64,000 nt of DNA from Agapetus fuscipes (taxonomy: Eukaryota > Arthropoda > Insecta > Trichoptera > Glossosomatidae), in contig OX637333.1 in NCBI GenBank assembly GCA_951799405.1, positions 28,168,785-28,232,784 of the forward strand, read 5' to 3'. The position numbers were made by a program, and so were the translations under genes. Positions 32,455 through 43,981 of the stretch are shown one piece after another. The notes below the pieces were generated by a model that saw only the letters and a program-made list of their open reading frames with translations, was not told the DNA's origin and searched no databases. The first letter of the stretch is position 1; every line of letters starts with the position of its first letter.

Positions 32455-33060
32455 ACTACGGATCGTACAGAATCAAAGACGGCAATACAGGATTTCTAAT
32501 CTAATCTAATCTAATCTAAGCTGCAAAGATATATATCATTTAAGATTTATACTAAATGCATTCCCACAAGCAGATATGTATAATTTCGCGCTAACACATG
32601 CCGCATGTGGACCTACAATATAAAAACCCAATCTCAAATGAACATAAGCCTTGCAACTCTTGCCGTCCTTCCCTGAAACAGGGGTGACATTGGCAAAGTG
32701 AACCAATTTTTATATTATGGGTGGTCAGCCGCATAACAACCTATAAGTCAAGGAACATACATGACAAATTACATTTTTTAAAATCAAAGAATAAAAATAA
32801 CAATATATACATGGACATAAAAAACTAAATCATAAAACCAAATTCACTTTAATTATATTGTAATATACTTTCCTTGAATTATATTGTTTTTTTTTGTCAT
32901 TCTTTGTAATTATCTTGTCATAAAATTATGTAATTGGACTATCATGTCCGTTAATAAAAAAAATAAAAAAAAATGTTATTAAAGAGATAAATATGTATGG
33001 AAAGATAGAGAACGTACTAAACAAATGTGGATTTCCGTCTTTGATTCTATACGACTCATA
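32455..33060. mobile_element. Diverged inverted-repeat element holding a family A copy
   Basis: The left end CGTACAGAATCAAAGACGGC and the right CCGTCTTTGATTCTATACGA are inverted. A nearly complete antisense family A copy (32497-32755) sits inside. Element limits are approximate. Confidence 0.6.
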
Positions 33061-33213
33061 TAATATGTCATGAAATGTTTTTTTTTTTTTTTTTGGGTGG
33101 CACTATTTAAGTTATATACTTTTTTAAACTTCATAATGTAAGTAAATAATTAATAAACACACCTGTTTTTTCATTACTGCCACTCTTTTACTTAGACCGT
33201 TAAGTCTAACGGG

Positions 33214-33451
33214 GCTATTCTTAGACATTTTAGTCGTCGGTTGAGCCCACGCTTTGACAAACTAATGGTGCCTGAGCTGAAAGTTTCATCAGCACGGTCA
33301 TTCTTACCTACCGAATTTTGGTAATTTTTGTATGAAGTCAAATCAGCTGTTCACTTGCGGCCATCTTGGGTTGACAGGTCTTCATACAATTATGCATGAT
33401 TAGTTTGTCAAAGCGTGGGTTCAACCGACGACTCAAATGTCTTAGAATAGC
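33214..33451. mobile_element. Inverted-repeat MITE with P1-like insert
   Basis: Outer arms GCTATTCTTAGACATTTTAG ... CCCACGCTTTGACAAACTAA and TTAGTTTGTCAAAGCGTGGG ... ATGTCTTAGAATAGC. Inside are P1 features (TTCTTACCTACCGAATTTTG; CACTTGCGGCCATCTTGGGT), a nested second element. Confidence 0.85.
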
Positions 33452-33774
33452 ACTATAAGAAACAAAAACGACGGCTTTAAGGTACATATAAGCGCTCTTA
33501 AATAGATAATCACCGTTTTTGTAACAATTTTATGCTCGGGTACCTACGCGTTACTTTTTGCAACATTTTTTGCTGCTGCGAAGTCTCTCATCAAGATGCT
33601 ATCATATACTTGCAGATACTAGCTTCACAGATACAGGTATTCGAGCCAGTACCTTCTGATTAACACCATAAAAGCGCACAGACTATGTTAAAATATACCT
33701 GTGGCTGCTGTTCATGCAAATATCCCTGCATACACTTTGTCTAGAATATGTGAATACAGAATATGTTATGATAA

Positions 33775-34055
33775 AAAGTAGAGATGCCTTGAATACTCGC
33801 TACTATTCGGTATTTGTAAACATGTTATTCGTGGAAGGGGAAGACTGAGGAAGAAATGAATAGACCAAATAAGTGAGATGGCGAAAAATAGAACCTGCAG
33901 AGCGAGAATAAGAGAAGAAGTATGTATGAGGAATGTGATGAATGCTGAAGAGACGAAAGAGATATGCAAGGACAGAAAAAAGTGGGGGCTCATCTGTGGA
34001 GGTACCGGCCATCCCTAGTGGAACGGCAGCAGGATACAGTGAGATCCGAATACCA
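33775..34055 (+). pseudogene. LINE group G fragment
   Basis: GRLRKK*IDQISEMAKN then ETKEICKDRKKWGLICGGTG show the LINE G C-terminus with an internal stop. Ends TAGTGGAACGGCAGCAGGAT. Confidence 0.7.
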
Positions 34056-34180
34056 AATGATGGCAAATATTATTCGACAGTCGGCGAGTAGTTGTCTAAA
34101 ATATACTTTGAAATGACAATAAAACTAAACTATAGTGTCAGAAATGATTTTCTGTTTTTGTGTTCATTTATAATATAATC

Positions 34181-37100
34181 TACTAGCAGTACCCGGCGTG
34201 TTTCACTACGCCATTTGGGCATGTGGTATCAATTTTTTTCTACAGATAAAAGAGGAAACAACAGGATCAAAAAAAAAAGTGTGCTAATCGGAATCAAGCT
34301 TCACACAATTTATCTCTAGGTTAATCTTCACGTTTTCTAAAAAAAAAGGTCTAGGTACAACTGTTAAGCAGCAGAGCCAAGCATAGGGAAAATCGATTGC
34401 GGTGCTCCATTTATATTTAAGATAAAAAAATCGGCTATGTAACGTCACTCATCTAATCTATTCTAAGTTGCATGGATATAATTGTTACATTTGGAATTCA
34501 CATTAAGTGCATGCCCACAAGCAGACACGTATAAGTTCACACTTGCACATTCTGCGTGTGAACCTACAACATAAAAACCCAAATCTCAAATGAACATACA
34601 CCCTGCAACTCTTTGCTGACCTTCCCTAAAACAGGGGTGACATTGGCAGAGTGAACCATTTTCTATTTATAGTTGGTCAGATGCATATTGACCTATACAA
34701 GAAAAGAATATAAACAATAAATTAAATTTTATAATCATACAATTAAAGAACTAATCTATAAAATTCACTATACTCTTTGAGCAAAGTGAAGAAATAAATG
34801 TATTCCAAACAATCAGGAATATTTTTCAATGTAACCGCACTGTGAAACGTATGCAGTTGGGGAAAATGCTTCATACAATATGATGCACTTAAGTGTTTTT
34901 TCAACTATCTCCATAAAAGTGTTTAATTTATGTTGAATTGTCCTGTCTTTATCCCGGCCAAGTGAATTCACATTTATTCCCCACATTTAAAATGTGCTCT
35001 ATCCATTATTTCAATAAGTGAAAGTTTTAGGTAGTGCACACGGAACATTTTCTATTGACAACAAAATTGTAAGTCGCACGGCCGGGTTAGGTAAAAGGCA
35101 AACATTTTGTTTATTTTGGTTGCTTTGGACCATTGTCACATAGAAAAAAGACGTTTAACCGCCGAGAAAAAAACGATCTTTAAATTTGTGGTGAGTATAT
35201 AATTTTACAGAAATGCGTTTTTTGAAAAAAAAAACTATATTATGTATATTTTAATTAAAAGTATGTTTCAATAAAAGGTTTTAATAATAATAATATATTT
35301 CAATATGGTCTTCTAGTTGTGACCTACGAACTTTCGTTTATCGTATTTTTTATAAGTGCGGGATATAAAAGCTTTCTTACATTTCTAAAATTCAACTTGG
35401 AATACTTGAATAACATTTTTTAATTTGGAACTTTTGTCTAGGCCAGGGGTCGGCAACCTTTTGAGTCGGAAGAGCCAAAAATTACAATTTACAAATTTCA
35501 AAGTTTTTCCTTGACTTATAGGTTGGTATGAGGCTGACCACCCATACTGTAAAAAATGGTTCACTTTGCCAATGTCGCCCCTGTTTCAGGGAAGGTCGGC
35601 AAGAGTTGCAGGGCTTATGTTCATTTAAGATTGGGTTTTTATATTGCAGTTCCACATGCGGTATGTGTGAGCGCGAAATTATGCGTGTCTGCTTATGGGA
35701 ATGCATTTGATGTGAATCTCAAATGATACATATCTTATTTTGGATTTGGATTTGTAAAGAGCCACAAATGTTTTTTTGCCAACAATAAATAGCGTCGATG
35801 GGGCGGGGGGAGGGTGGGGGGTGAAAAGCGAGTACAAGTAGCGGAGAGATCGTTAATCGATTCAGAACGATTTAGTTTTTTTCGATCAGAAGTATAATTC
35901 TGTGTTTTTTTTATATTTGCGTATGAAGCTAAAGAGCCGTAACTTCACACCCAAAGAGCCGCATGTGGCTGGTGAGCCGCAGGTTGCTTACCCCTAACCA
36001 AACCGATATCGATCCACCATATTTGTAAAAAGTCCGGTCTATAGCTTAGTTGGTAGAGTAACTGCATTCCATGCCGAGATCTCGAGTTAGAATCCCACTG
36101 AAGTTGTCAGAAATTATTTCTCGTTTCAGTGTTTATTTCTAACCCAAAATAAAATACCGGCAAGGCTTACTCAGCCTTCATAAGAAATGAGTGTCAAGCC
36201 ACTCAGGAGCTGAATAACATCCATTTCAAGTTGGCGTAAAGTAAAAGTTACTGGGTTGTTCATTTTAGATTTGGATTTTAAATTATGAGTAGGTACACAT
36301 GCAGCATTTGTAAGCGTGAACTTACATGTGTCTACTTGTGAGCATGCATTTTATATGAATCTTTAATGTAAATGTATATTTGCAACTAAGATTATGTATT
36401 GTAGTTGAATATAATGGTCTTCTTCTATTGGGTGGTTTCAAAATTTACCGACCTCGTTGCTGAAATATTGAGAATTGAGAACCATTGTTTATTTGATCAC
36501 CATCAAACTTCACAGGATTCATTCTAAAAATATGTTACATGTTTCCTGAAAATTTCGTCAAAATCGGATGAGCGGTTTATGAGTCTATAGGGAACATACA
36601 TACATACATACATACATACATACATACATACATACATACATACATACATACATACACACATCCTTCTTTATAGATATAGATAGATAGATTGCATTCCATG
36701 CCGAGATCTCGAGTTAGAATCCCACCGAAGTTGTCAGAAATTATTTCCCGTTTCAGTGTTTATTTTAAACCCAAAATAAAATACCGGCAAGGCTTACTCA
36801 GCCTTCATAAGAAATGAGTGTCAAGCCACTCAGGAGCTGAATAACATCCATTTCAAGTTGGCGTAAAGTAAAAGTTACTGGGTTGTTTATTTTAGATTTG
36901 GATTTTAAATTATGAGTGGGTACACATGCAGCATTTGTAAGCGTGAACTTACATGTGTCTACTTGTGAGCATGCATTTTATATGAATCTTTAATGTAAAT
37001 GTATATTTGCAACTAAGATTATGTATTGTAGTTGAATATAATGGTCTTCTTCTATTGGGTGGTTTCAAAATTTACCGACCTCGTTGCTGAAATATCGAGA

Positions 37101-37309
37101 ATTGAGAACCACTGTTTATTTGATCACCATCAAACTTCACAGGATTCGTTCTAAGAATATGTTACATGTTTCCTGAAAATTTCGTCAAAATCGGATGAGC
37201 GGTTTATGAGTCTATAGGGGACATACATACATACATACATACATACATACATACATACATACATACATACATACATACATACATACATCCTTCTTTATAG
37301 TTATAGATA
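34181..37309 (+). mobile_element. Left arm of large inverted duplication (composite element)
   Basis: Begins TACTAGCAGTACCCGGCGTG and ends in (ACAT)n followed by CCTTCTTTATAGTTATAG. It holds an antisense family A (34452-34699), ~750 bp unique to the element, a hAT-like end CAGGGGTCGGCAACC (35444) to AGGTTGCTTACCCCTA (35996) with family A inserted (35507-35735), and a direct tandem duplication (about 36070-36690 and 36688-37309). The whole is repeated in reverse at 43517-47726. Confidence 0.9.
36031..37309 (+). repeat. Tandem duplication of ~620 bp inside the left arm
   Basis: Both units contain a SINE C head (GCATTCCATGCCGAGATCTC), family A-like body (TAAGCGTGAACTTACATGTG), AAATCGGATGAGCGGTTTAT and an ACAT microsatellite (36597-36658; 37227-37288). 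The first unit also has the extra tRNA-like start GTCCGGTCTATAGCTTAGTT. Confidence 0.9.
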
Positions 37310-37445
37310 ATCTAAGTTGCAAGGATATATTCATTCAAAGCTCTCAGATGTATGCCCACAAACAAACACGTGTAGTTCGCGCTTACAAATGCTGATTGTG
37401 TACTTACAAATAAAATCCAAACCTCAAATGAACATAAGCCCTATA
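37310..37445 (-). repeat. Family A tail half
   Basis: AATCTAAGTTGCAAGGATAT, CCCACAAACAAACACGTGTA, TGAACATAAGCCCTATAA. It directly follows the left arm, outside the duplication. Confidence 0.8.
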
Positions 37446-37459
37446 ATAAATATAAAAAT

Positions 37460-38300
37460 AACATAATTTCAAACCCATAAATAAAATACCGGCAAGGTTT
37501 TTCTCAGCCTTGACAAGAAATAAGTACCAGCCCCATCGGGAGCTGGGAAACCGCCCGCTTTAGCTGAAATGGTAGACACAAGGCCGGCCCTATTACCTAT
37601 AAAAAAGTGTTTCACTCGACACATGCGAGACCCTTTTAAAAGTTACTCTATGTGCGTATTTAGTTGCGTTACCTTATTCGACTATTTCCAATATCGAACG
37701 GTGATTACTCGGTATTCGACTATTCGCCACCACAACACAACTATTCGCGGCATCTCTGCTAGAAGCTATGCACGTAGGAGAAAAAGGCATTTCGCAGGCG
37801 CCTGCTAGATCCCACCAGTACACTGAGCAGTCGGCTGTGGGTGCGACGACCCGGATTGCATAGCAAGTCACAAGTGCCGCACGTGCGTGGTGTATACCCA
37901 CAGATCAAAGATGTATACCCGTCGTGCAAACAACGGCACAGTGACAAAATGACACATGACAGAGCGACACAAATGACACTTGTTCTCCCTCCACAAACCC
38001 TGTATATCCATCCCATCCGGGGATGTGTCACAGGACACGCATCAGAAATAGAGTGAGATGCAAGCGGCAGAAGGCCCTCCCGTGATGCTTCACTGTCTCA
38101 AGTGGTACACAAAGCCAGGGTGCCAGGTCCCCACTTCAACTGAAGTGGTTGGCGTAAGGCCAGCCCCCTTACCTGTAAAAATAAATAGGTTCAACTCGCC
38201 ACATACGACCCCTTCGGCGAATTTTTCTTAATTTTATTTATTTTTCAAACGCGGCAAGAAGTAACACTATACGTGTAGCATAGTTGCGTTGCGTTTTAAA
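37460..38300 (+). mobile_element. Two SINE C copies flanking a minisatellite relic
   Basis: C bodies at 37468-37640 (AAATACCGGCAAGGTTTTTC, AGCTGGGAAACCGCC) and 38100-38290 (CTTCAACTGAAGTGGTTGGC, CCCCTTACCTGTAAAAATAA), without clear heads. 37940-37980 (CACAGTGACAAAATGACACA) belongs to the element N minisatellite family. Overlapping short frames are not supported as genes. Confidence 0.7.
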
Positions 38301-38334
38301 ATAGTCAAGATTTTTCTATTTTCTTTTAAATAGA

Positions 38335-38400
38335 TTTGTGAAGAGTAATGCAATGTAACAACCTATTAAGCCTGTTCAGAAACAGGTATTAACCTCATTA
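38335..38400 (+). repeat. Repeat family D
   Basis: TTGTGAAGAGTAATGCAATG, CAACCTATTAAGCC and CAGAAACAGGTATT. Confidence 0.65.
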
Positions 38401-38507
38401 ATAAATATACCCAATGACGTCAGTTTGTGAGATCAAAGTTATTGTCGTTAGGACATGGCGCAGGCGGGGTTCGAGCTCGCGCTTGTTTTACAAATGCCGA
38501 CTCCTTA

Positions 38508-38802
38508 GGGGCTGTCCATATATTACGTCATTCGCATTAAGGGGGGGGGGGAGGCTGGTCTGCGGATGATGGCAAATGATGTACGAGTACCAAAAGTGAC
38601 GTCGTTCTTGTAAATACCAATTTCAACAAAATATACAAAGTATTATGTAAGTAATATAACATTATTAATTATTAAGCTCATCCATTACAACAGCAAGAGG
38701 GGGAGAGGGGGTCATTAGATTATGACTATAGGATGATTGTAAGGGGGGGGGGGGGGGGTCGAAAATCGGCCAAAATCGATGACGTAATTTATGGACGGCC
38801 CC
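38508..38802. mobile_element. MITE H, second copy, TSD TTA
   Basis: GGGGCTGTCCATATATTACG to ...GTAATTTATGGACGGCCCC, flanked by TTA at 38505-38507 and 38803-38805. Nearly identical to 27692-27982 except for G-run lengths. Confidence 0.92.
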
Positions 38803-39204
38803 TTATCCGCTCAATCATTACAGTTACATTTATAATTTAAAAGCGATTTTTTTATACAAAAAGTTGAGTCAAAGCTGTCATTGATTTTAGATGTTTATTC
38901 ATAGTTGTAAAGTATCATTAGATATTCAGTTATTTAGTAATGTAGCTACCTGGGCGTGGCAGGAATTATTTATCGTATACGATTTAAAACCGGAAAATTA
39001 ACCAATTTCTGGTACTCGCGCACCTCCCACAATATTGTCGGTCGAATAAAAGGTTGGCGGCCACTCACTCTGTGTTTGTGCAATTACTGAATTTAAATAA
39101 CTACATTTGACAACTCGTTCCCCCAGCGCTTGTTTGGCTTATCTACCATTTCATTCAAAGATGACCTTTCAATGAAATTGTCTTAAAAATCACATTTTAC
39201 AAAA

Positions 39205-39690
39205 TCGGAGCTAAGAAAAAAATGTACAACACGATAATGTGATAGTTGTTTTAAAAAACGCAAAACGCAACTAAGCTACACATAAAGTGTAACTTCTTGC
39301 CGCGTTATCCCCGAATGGTTTCGCATGCGGCGAGTGGAACCTATTTATTTTTACAGGTAACGTGCCGGCCTTACGCCTGAGAGGGCTGGTACTCATTTCT
39401 TGTGAAGGCTGAGTAAACCTTGCCGGTATTTTTATTTAGGGTTTGAAATTAACACCGAAACGGGAAATCATTTCTGACACCCTCGCCTCGGTGGGATTCG
39501 AACCCGAGTTCACGGTATGGAATGCAAGCACTCTACCAGCTGAGCCATCGACCGGACGAGATTTTTAAAATCAATTTTCAGTTTTCATACGACACATTGG
39601 TCCAGTACACCATACAAGCATTGCTCATGTGAAATTACCTCTTATGGACATAAGACAAACAAGCACTAAAGGGACGAACTGGTAAAACGA
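39205..39690. repeat. MITE L relative split by SINE C
   Basis: Left part GAGCTAAGAAAAAAATG...CACGATAATGTGATAG; right part CACATTGGTCCAGTACACC, CTCATGTGAAATTACCTCT. Compare the uninterrupted fragment at 10685-10860. Confidence 0.75.
39257..39562 (-). mobile_element. SINE family C with 8-bp TSD
   Basis: Antisense C from GCAACTAAGCTACACATAAA to GAGCCATCGACCGGACGAG. TTTTAAAA occurs just outside both ends (39249-39256 and 39563-39570), a target-site duplication as expected of LINE-mobilised SINEs. 38806-39204 has nothing recognised. Confidence 0.85.
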
Positions 39691-39865
39691 ATGAATGATG
39701 AAAGAGTTACCAAGTGTATATACAGAGGAAATGTGCAAGAAAAAAGGGAAAAGGAAAGACCGAGAAAAGTATGGTTGGATCAGATTGGTGAAATTGTGAA
39801 AGAATGGAATATTCAAAGCGAATGTAAAAGAAGAAAATGTATGAAAAAGTTAAGAGGCCGGTTAC
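39690..39865 (+). pseudogene. LINE group G fragment
   Basis: NDERVTKCIYRGN, then KVWLDQIGEIVKEWNIQSEC and KRRKCMKKL match the middle of the 15716-16204 frame. The end is replaced by unrelated sequence. Confidence 0.75.
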
Positions 39866-40129
39866 AAAAAAATGTCCGTTGTTTTTGAAAATATGTTTCT
39901 TATATTTTATGGCCTTAGTAAATAAGTGACATTAATGGAAAAAATCACGCATGTTAATTGATTTTTTACCTAAATTGTAAAGTTTTTTTTTTTTTACAAC
40001 TTAAAAAATAAAGCCACAAAAAAAATATTTAAAAAAAACTCGTTTTTTTCACATTTTTTTGTTCTAATTTTGTTGTCTCATATTTTGGAAATATTTTTGA
40101 TCTTTATAATTGTACAATAATACAATGTC

Positions 40130-40308
40130 TAGAAAGTCTATGGATAATATTTCAGGTGATGTTTAGGAGTTTTTCATGAGCACTTCCTTACAATTAGTTC
40201 ACTTACTATGAGAAGTTACACACAATACTTAAAATGTTTTATCCACGATTTCTCAAATCAGTGAATCAGCACTTATTCAGTTTTATCTTTAAGACGTCGA
40301 TACCTAGT
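40130..40308. repeat. MITE F, partial
   Basis: GGAGTTTTTCATGAGCACTT, TTAGTTCACTTACTATGAGA, CGATTTCTCAAATCAGTGAA and CAGTTTTATCTTTAAGACG. 39866-40129 and 40309-40647 show nothing else. Confidence 0.75.
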
Positions 40309-40647
40309 TTTCTTATTTTGTTTTCACAAAAAAAATTACACACTACTTCATTCTTTTCAAAAGGGGTGACCATGGATGTACGACGTGAGTTTGAAACAAA
40401 ACAGTGCGGCTCATCATTAAGAGTGTATTGTTGATGTGTCTGCTTTTTTGACACAATGCCAGAGTTGCATTCTTTGTTGCAGAAATGAGTACTGGCGAAT
40501 TTCTAAAGGCTTGTTTTCAATTTTGCAACTCCACAAGGATGCACATAAAAAAAACCTTTTGAAACGATGACGTGAGGACGTCTCGTGGTACATACTCAAT
40601 AACATACATAAATCACCACCATAAGAAGTGTTTAATATTATCTCGCA

Positions 40648-41085
40648 ACGCAACTAAGCTACACATATAGTGTAACTTCTTGCCTGCGTTATCCCCGAAG
40701 GGTTCGCGTGTGGCGATTCGGGACCTATTTATTTTTACGGGTCCGGCCTCACACCAACCACTTTCAGGAAGGCTGAAGTAAACCTTGAGATCGAACCCTT
40801 GCTCTCGGAATGGAACGCAAGCATTCTACCAATTGAGCTATCGACCTTTTTACGCAGCTTGGTCGTCGTCGCTACGAAGTGCCAATTCTCAAGCAAGACC
40901 CAGTTGCTGTAAGGCTGGATGGACCTTTGGTAGCCGGTCATTGGTAAAGTTTTATGAATTTTTCAACCCAGCGAAGAGCAATATTGAAAATATAAATGGT
41001 ACATTTTTTGTGCTCCGCCGGAATTCGAACCCACAACCTTCCATATACGAGTCCAAAGTGTTACCACTGAACTACGGACCGGTCT
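40648..41085 (-). mobile_element. SINE C and SINE B, adjacent antisense copies
   Basis: C occupies 40648-40848 (GTGTAACTTCTTGCCTGCG ... TTGAGCTATCGACC), followed at once by B at 40856-41085 (GCTTGGTCGTCGTCGCTACG ... GAACTACGGACCGGTC). Confidence 0.85.
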
Positions 41086-41109
41086 ACATTTATTAATGTA
41101 AAAATAAAA

Positions 41110-41245
41110 GAAAAACAACGTTTTTCTTTACGAGTTGGTTTGTGTTACGTAGGTGTTACGAGTTATTGATATATTGATAATGGTGTAATAACACCGAAAG
41201 CGCTCGAGAAAATAAAACCAACTAGTGAAGAAAAAAACTTTTTCA
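41110..41245. repeat. Element I copy
   Basis: CGTTTTTCTTTACGAGTTGG and ACACCGAAAGCGCTCGAGAA...CTAGTGAAGAAAAA form the arms of an element I palindrome. Confidence 0.65.
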
Positions 41246-41322
41246 ATTCAATTCATTTTACGATATTAATTTAAAATGAATCTAAAATATTACCTATAGC
41301 CCTATAGGCTATTCGTCTACCA

Positions 41323-41514
41323 GGGGTGGAAGTCTCGACGATCGTCGATAGTAATTTACCATGTATATTTGAAGATACCACAGAATACAACATGGCGGCG
41401 TATCAACAGCCGATACATTTTATCAGCTGTTAACAAACCGCTGTTTTATACCATCCTATCTTCAAATAGGTAGTACGGTAAGATCTAACAACGACTGTTG
41501 AGACTTCCACCCCT
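41323..41514. mobile_element. P1-related MITE
   Basis: Ends CAGGGGTGGAAGTCTC and GAGACTTCCACCCCTG are perfect inverted repeats; TAC occurs outside both ends. The interior differs from P1, so this is a sister family. Confidence 0.85.
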
Positions 41515-41525
41515 GTACTTCTGAG

Positions 41526-41678
41526 CAGTAACGGCTCCAGGTAAGGTGCATCGGTGCATTGCACCCCCAGTAATAATGCCACGATCCAATACTTACAAAT
41601 TATCAGCGTTAGGGCGGTAATCAATGACGGCTAGTATAAAAATGTACTGCTCGATGAAAAATCGACGAGCCGTCACTG
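41526..41678. mobile_element. hAT-type MITE, 153 bp, 8-bp TSD
   Basis: Ends CAGTAACGGCTC and GAGCCGTCACTG, flanked by the exact 8-bp duplication CTTCTGAG (41518-41525 and 41679-41686). The CAG...CTG ends plus an 8-bp duplication fit the hAT superfamily. 41687-42040 has nothing recognised. Confidence 0.92.
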
Positions 41679-42042
41679 CTTCTGAGTATCATCTGATGAG
41701 GTTTAATATAACATAACACAATTTAAGAGCTCGTGGAGATTTCGCCAAGCATTTCAGTAGTACATTTCGCCGGCTCAGTGTGATGAGAAGGCGTCACGCA
41801 CGCATGAGCGCCACTTGCGCAAGAATGAGAAACTTTCTGTCAGAATAACGCATACCGTCTGCATTATCACATTCGCTTTCAGAGCCGCTGGAGCGAGCAC
41901 ATCTCTATCTAACGGGGGCATCACTCTTGCGTGACACTCACGCGAATTCATCTCCAGATGATGTTCTTACAAACACGCAGGATATTGTGTAGTTGCGCAT
42001 GGTTTGTCTTTGTTGTTGTAATAATAAATCTCTCTAGAAATA

Positions 42043-42508
42043 AATCTTGAACAATTGCTGATTCACTGATTTGAGAAATCGTGGTTTACATATATTTTTT
42101 TTTACATGTTATAATTTGTTGCTTTTAAAAATGTAATTTGTTGTGTATGCTCCTTGACTTATAGGATGGTATGCGGCTGACCACCCATGCTGTAGAAAAT
42201 GGTTCACTTTGCCAAAATCACCCCTGTTTCAGGAAAGGTCGGCAGGAGTTGCAGGGTGTGTGTTTATTTGAGATTCAGGTTTTTATACTGTAGGACTACA
42301 TGCGGCATGTTTAAGCGCGAACTTATGCATGTCTGTTTTGTGAAAATGCATATAATGTGAATCTCTAATGTTACTTATATTTTGCAACTTAGATTAGATT
42401 AGAGCACCGAAACGGTAACTCATTTCTGAGTCAGCCATCGGTGGGATTCGAACCTGAGCGTTCGGCATGCAATGCAAGCACTCTAACCACTGAGCAATCG
42501 ACCGGACT
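42043..42508 (+). repeat. F scrap, family A copy and SINE C head
   Basis: A MITE F piece (GCTGATTCACTGATTTGAGA), then family A with the extended head (TAATTTGTTGTGTATGCTCC; core to 42402), then an antisense C head (42408-42508: GGGATTCGAACCTGAGC, GAGCAATCGACCGGAC). Confidence 0.8.
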
Positions 42509-42799
42509 TAAATTAAGATTATATTATCACCCATTCATGATTTGAAGTTTGTCTATTGACCAGTAGCGTGCATTTTCTAAAGACAAATAGTCCTTACCGA
42601 AGTAAGTTAACTGATGAACAATACAACCAAGACAAGTTTAAAACAAAAATATTAGCATCAACCGCTTTACATGCCACGGAAAAACCCCACTTTATGCATC
42701 TGGTTGCCTTACCACATCTGAAATTCAATGCACGCCCCTTGTCTATTTATTATTTTTTGCGCAAATCAAAGGAAAGTCGGTTATTTTATTAATTGATGA

Positions 42800-42872
42800 T
42801 ATTAATACCTGTTTCCGGCCAGGCAGAAAAGGTTGGTGAATTGCATTCCTCTTCACAAATCTATTTAAGGGA
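42800..42872 (-). repeat. Repeat family D
   Basis: AATACCTGTTTCCGGCCAGG, GGTTGGTGAATTGCATTCCT. The rest of 42509-43105 holds nothing recognised. Confidence 0.7.
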
Positions 42873-43105
42873 ATCCGTACACCTCATGGTTACCCCACGT
42901 TTGCGAGCACGATGAAGATTGCTTGTTTTAATTTGAATTTCATTTCGAAACAAAATTGCACTGAATTTAATTTCATTTAAGATTAATTAATTCGACACTA
43001 TAATCACCCGCGGTTTTCCATCTGGCTGAAATGACTATGATTAAAATTTCTCAGAAGGCATGTGGAAAATTAGAGCTATTGCTGCAATATAAAAGGAAAA
43101 CCTCT

Positions 43106-43428
43106 TTTTTTTTTTAAGAAATCCTGTGCGGGAGACTCCCTAGATTCTAAAGACTCTAGGGGTCTATGACACTTGTTGAAGTGCCGCAGAGGTGTACGAG
43201 CTTGGTCGTCGCTACAAAGCGCCAATACTCAAGCAAGACCCAGTTGCTGTAAGGCTGGATGGACCTTTGGTGACCGGTCATTGGTAAAGGTTTATGAATT
43301 TTTCAACCCAGCGAAGAGCACATTCGAAATATAAATGGTATATTTTTGTGCTCCGCCGGGATCCGAATCCACAACCTTCCATTTACGAGTCCGAAGTGCT
43401 GCCACTACGGACTATGGACCGGTCCTTG
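43106..43428 (-). mobile_element. Composite retroposon: SINE B fused to K
   Basis: Antisense of the 18478-18805 arrangement: poly(T), AAGAAATCCTGTGCGGGAGA, GCCGCAGAGGTG|TACGAGCTTGGTCG, then B through GACTATGGACCGGTCC. Confidence 0.88.
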
Positions 43429-43981
43429 GCACGAAAATGGAAAAAATTAAAATCCTAAAAAATATTCGAACATCCTGTTTTCTCTGATATATTGAATCCT
43501 TGTATTCTATTTGATCTATCTATATCTATAAAGAAGGATGTGTGTATGTATGTATGTATGTATGTATGTATGTATGTATGTATGTATGTATGTATGTATG
43601 TATGTATGTATGTATGTATGTCCCCTATAGACTCATAAACCGCTCATCCGATTTTGACGAAATTTTCAGGAAACATGTAACATATTCTTAGAACGAATCC
43701 TGTGAAGTTTGATGGTGATCAAATAAACAGTGGTTCTCAATTCTCGATATTTCAGCAACGAGGTCGGTAAATTTTGAAACCACCCAATAGAAGAAGACCA
43801 TTATATTCAACTACAATACATAATCTTAGTTGCAAATATACATTTACATTAAAGATTCATATAAAATGCATGCTCACAAGTAGACACATGTAAGTTCACG
43901 CTTACAAATGCTGCATGTGTACCCACTCATAATTTAAAATCCAAATCTAAAATGAACAACCCAGTAACTTTTACTTTACGC

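Noticed and set aside
35444..35996. hAT element with an 8-bp duplication
   Set aside because: The CAGGGGTCGGCAACC end is hAT-like, but the flanks do not show a matching duplication, so only the ends are noted within the left arm.
36031..36110. tRNA gene (also 1380, 17480, 19312, 22990, 42430, 45690, 16250, 13530)
   Set aside because: A and B boxes are present, but the sequence continues into a conserved non-tRNA body, recurs many times and lacks clean acceptor pairing: SINE heads.
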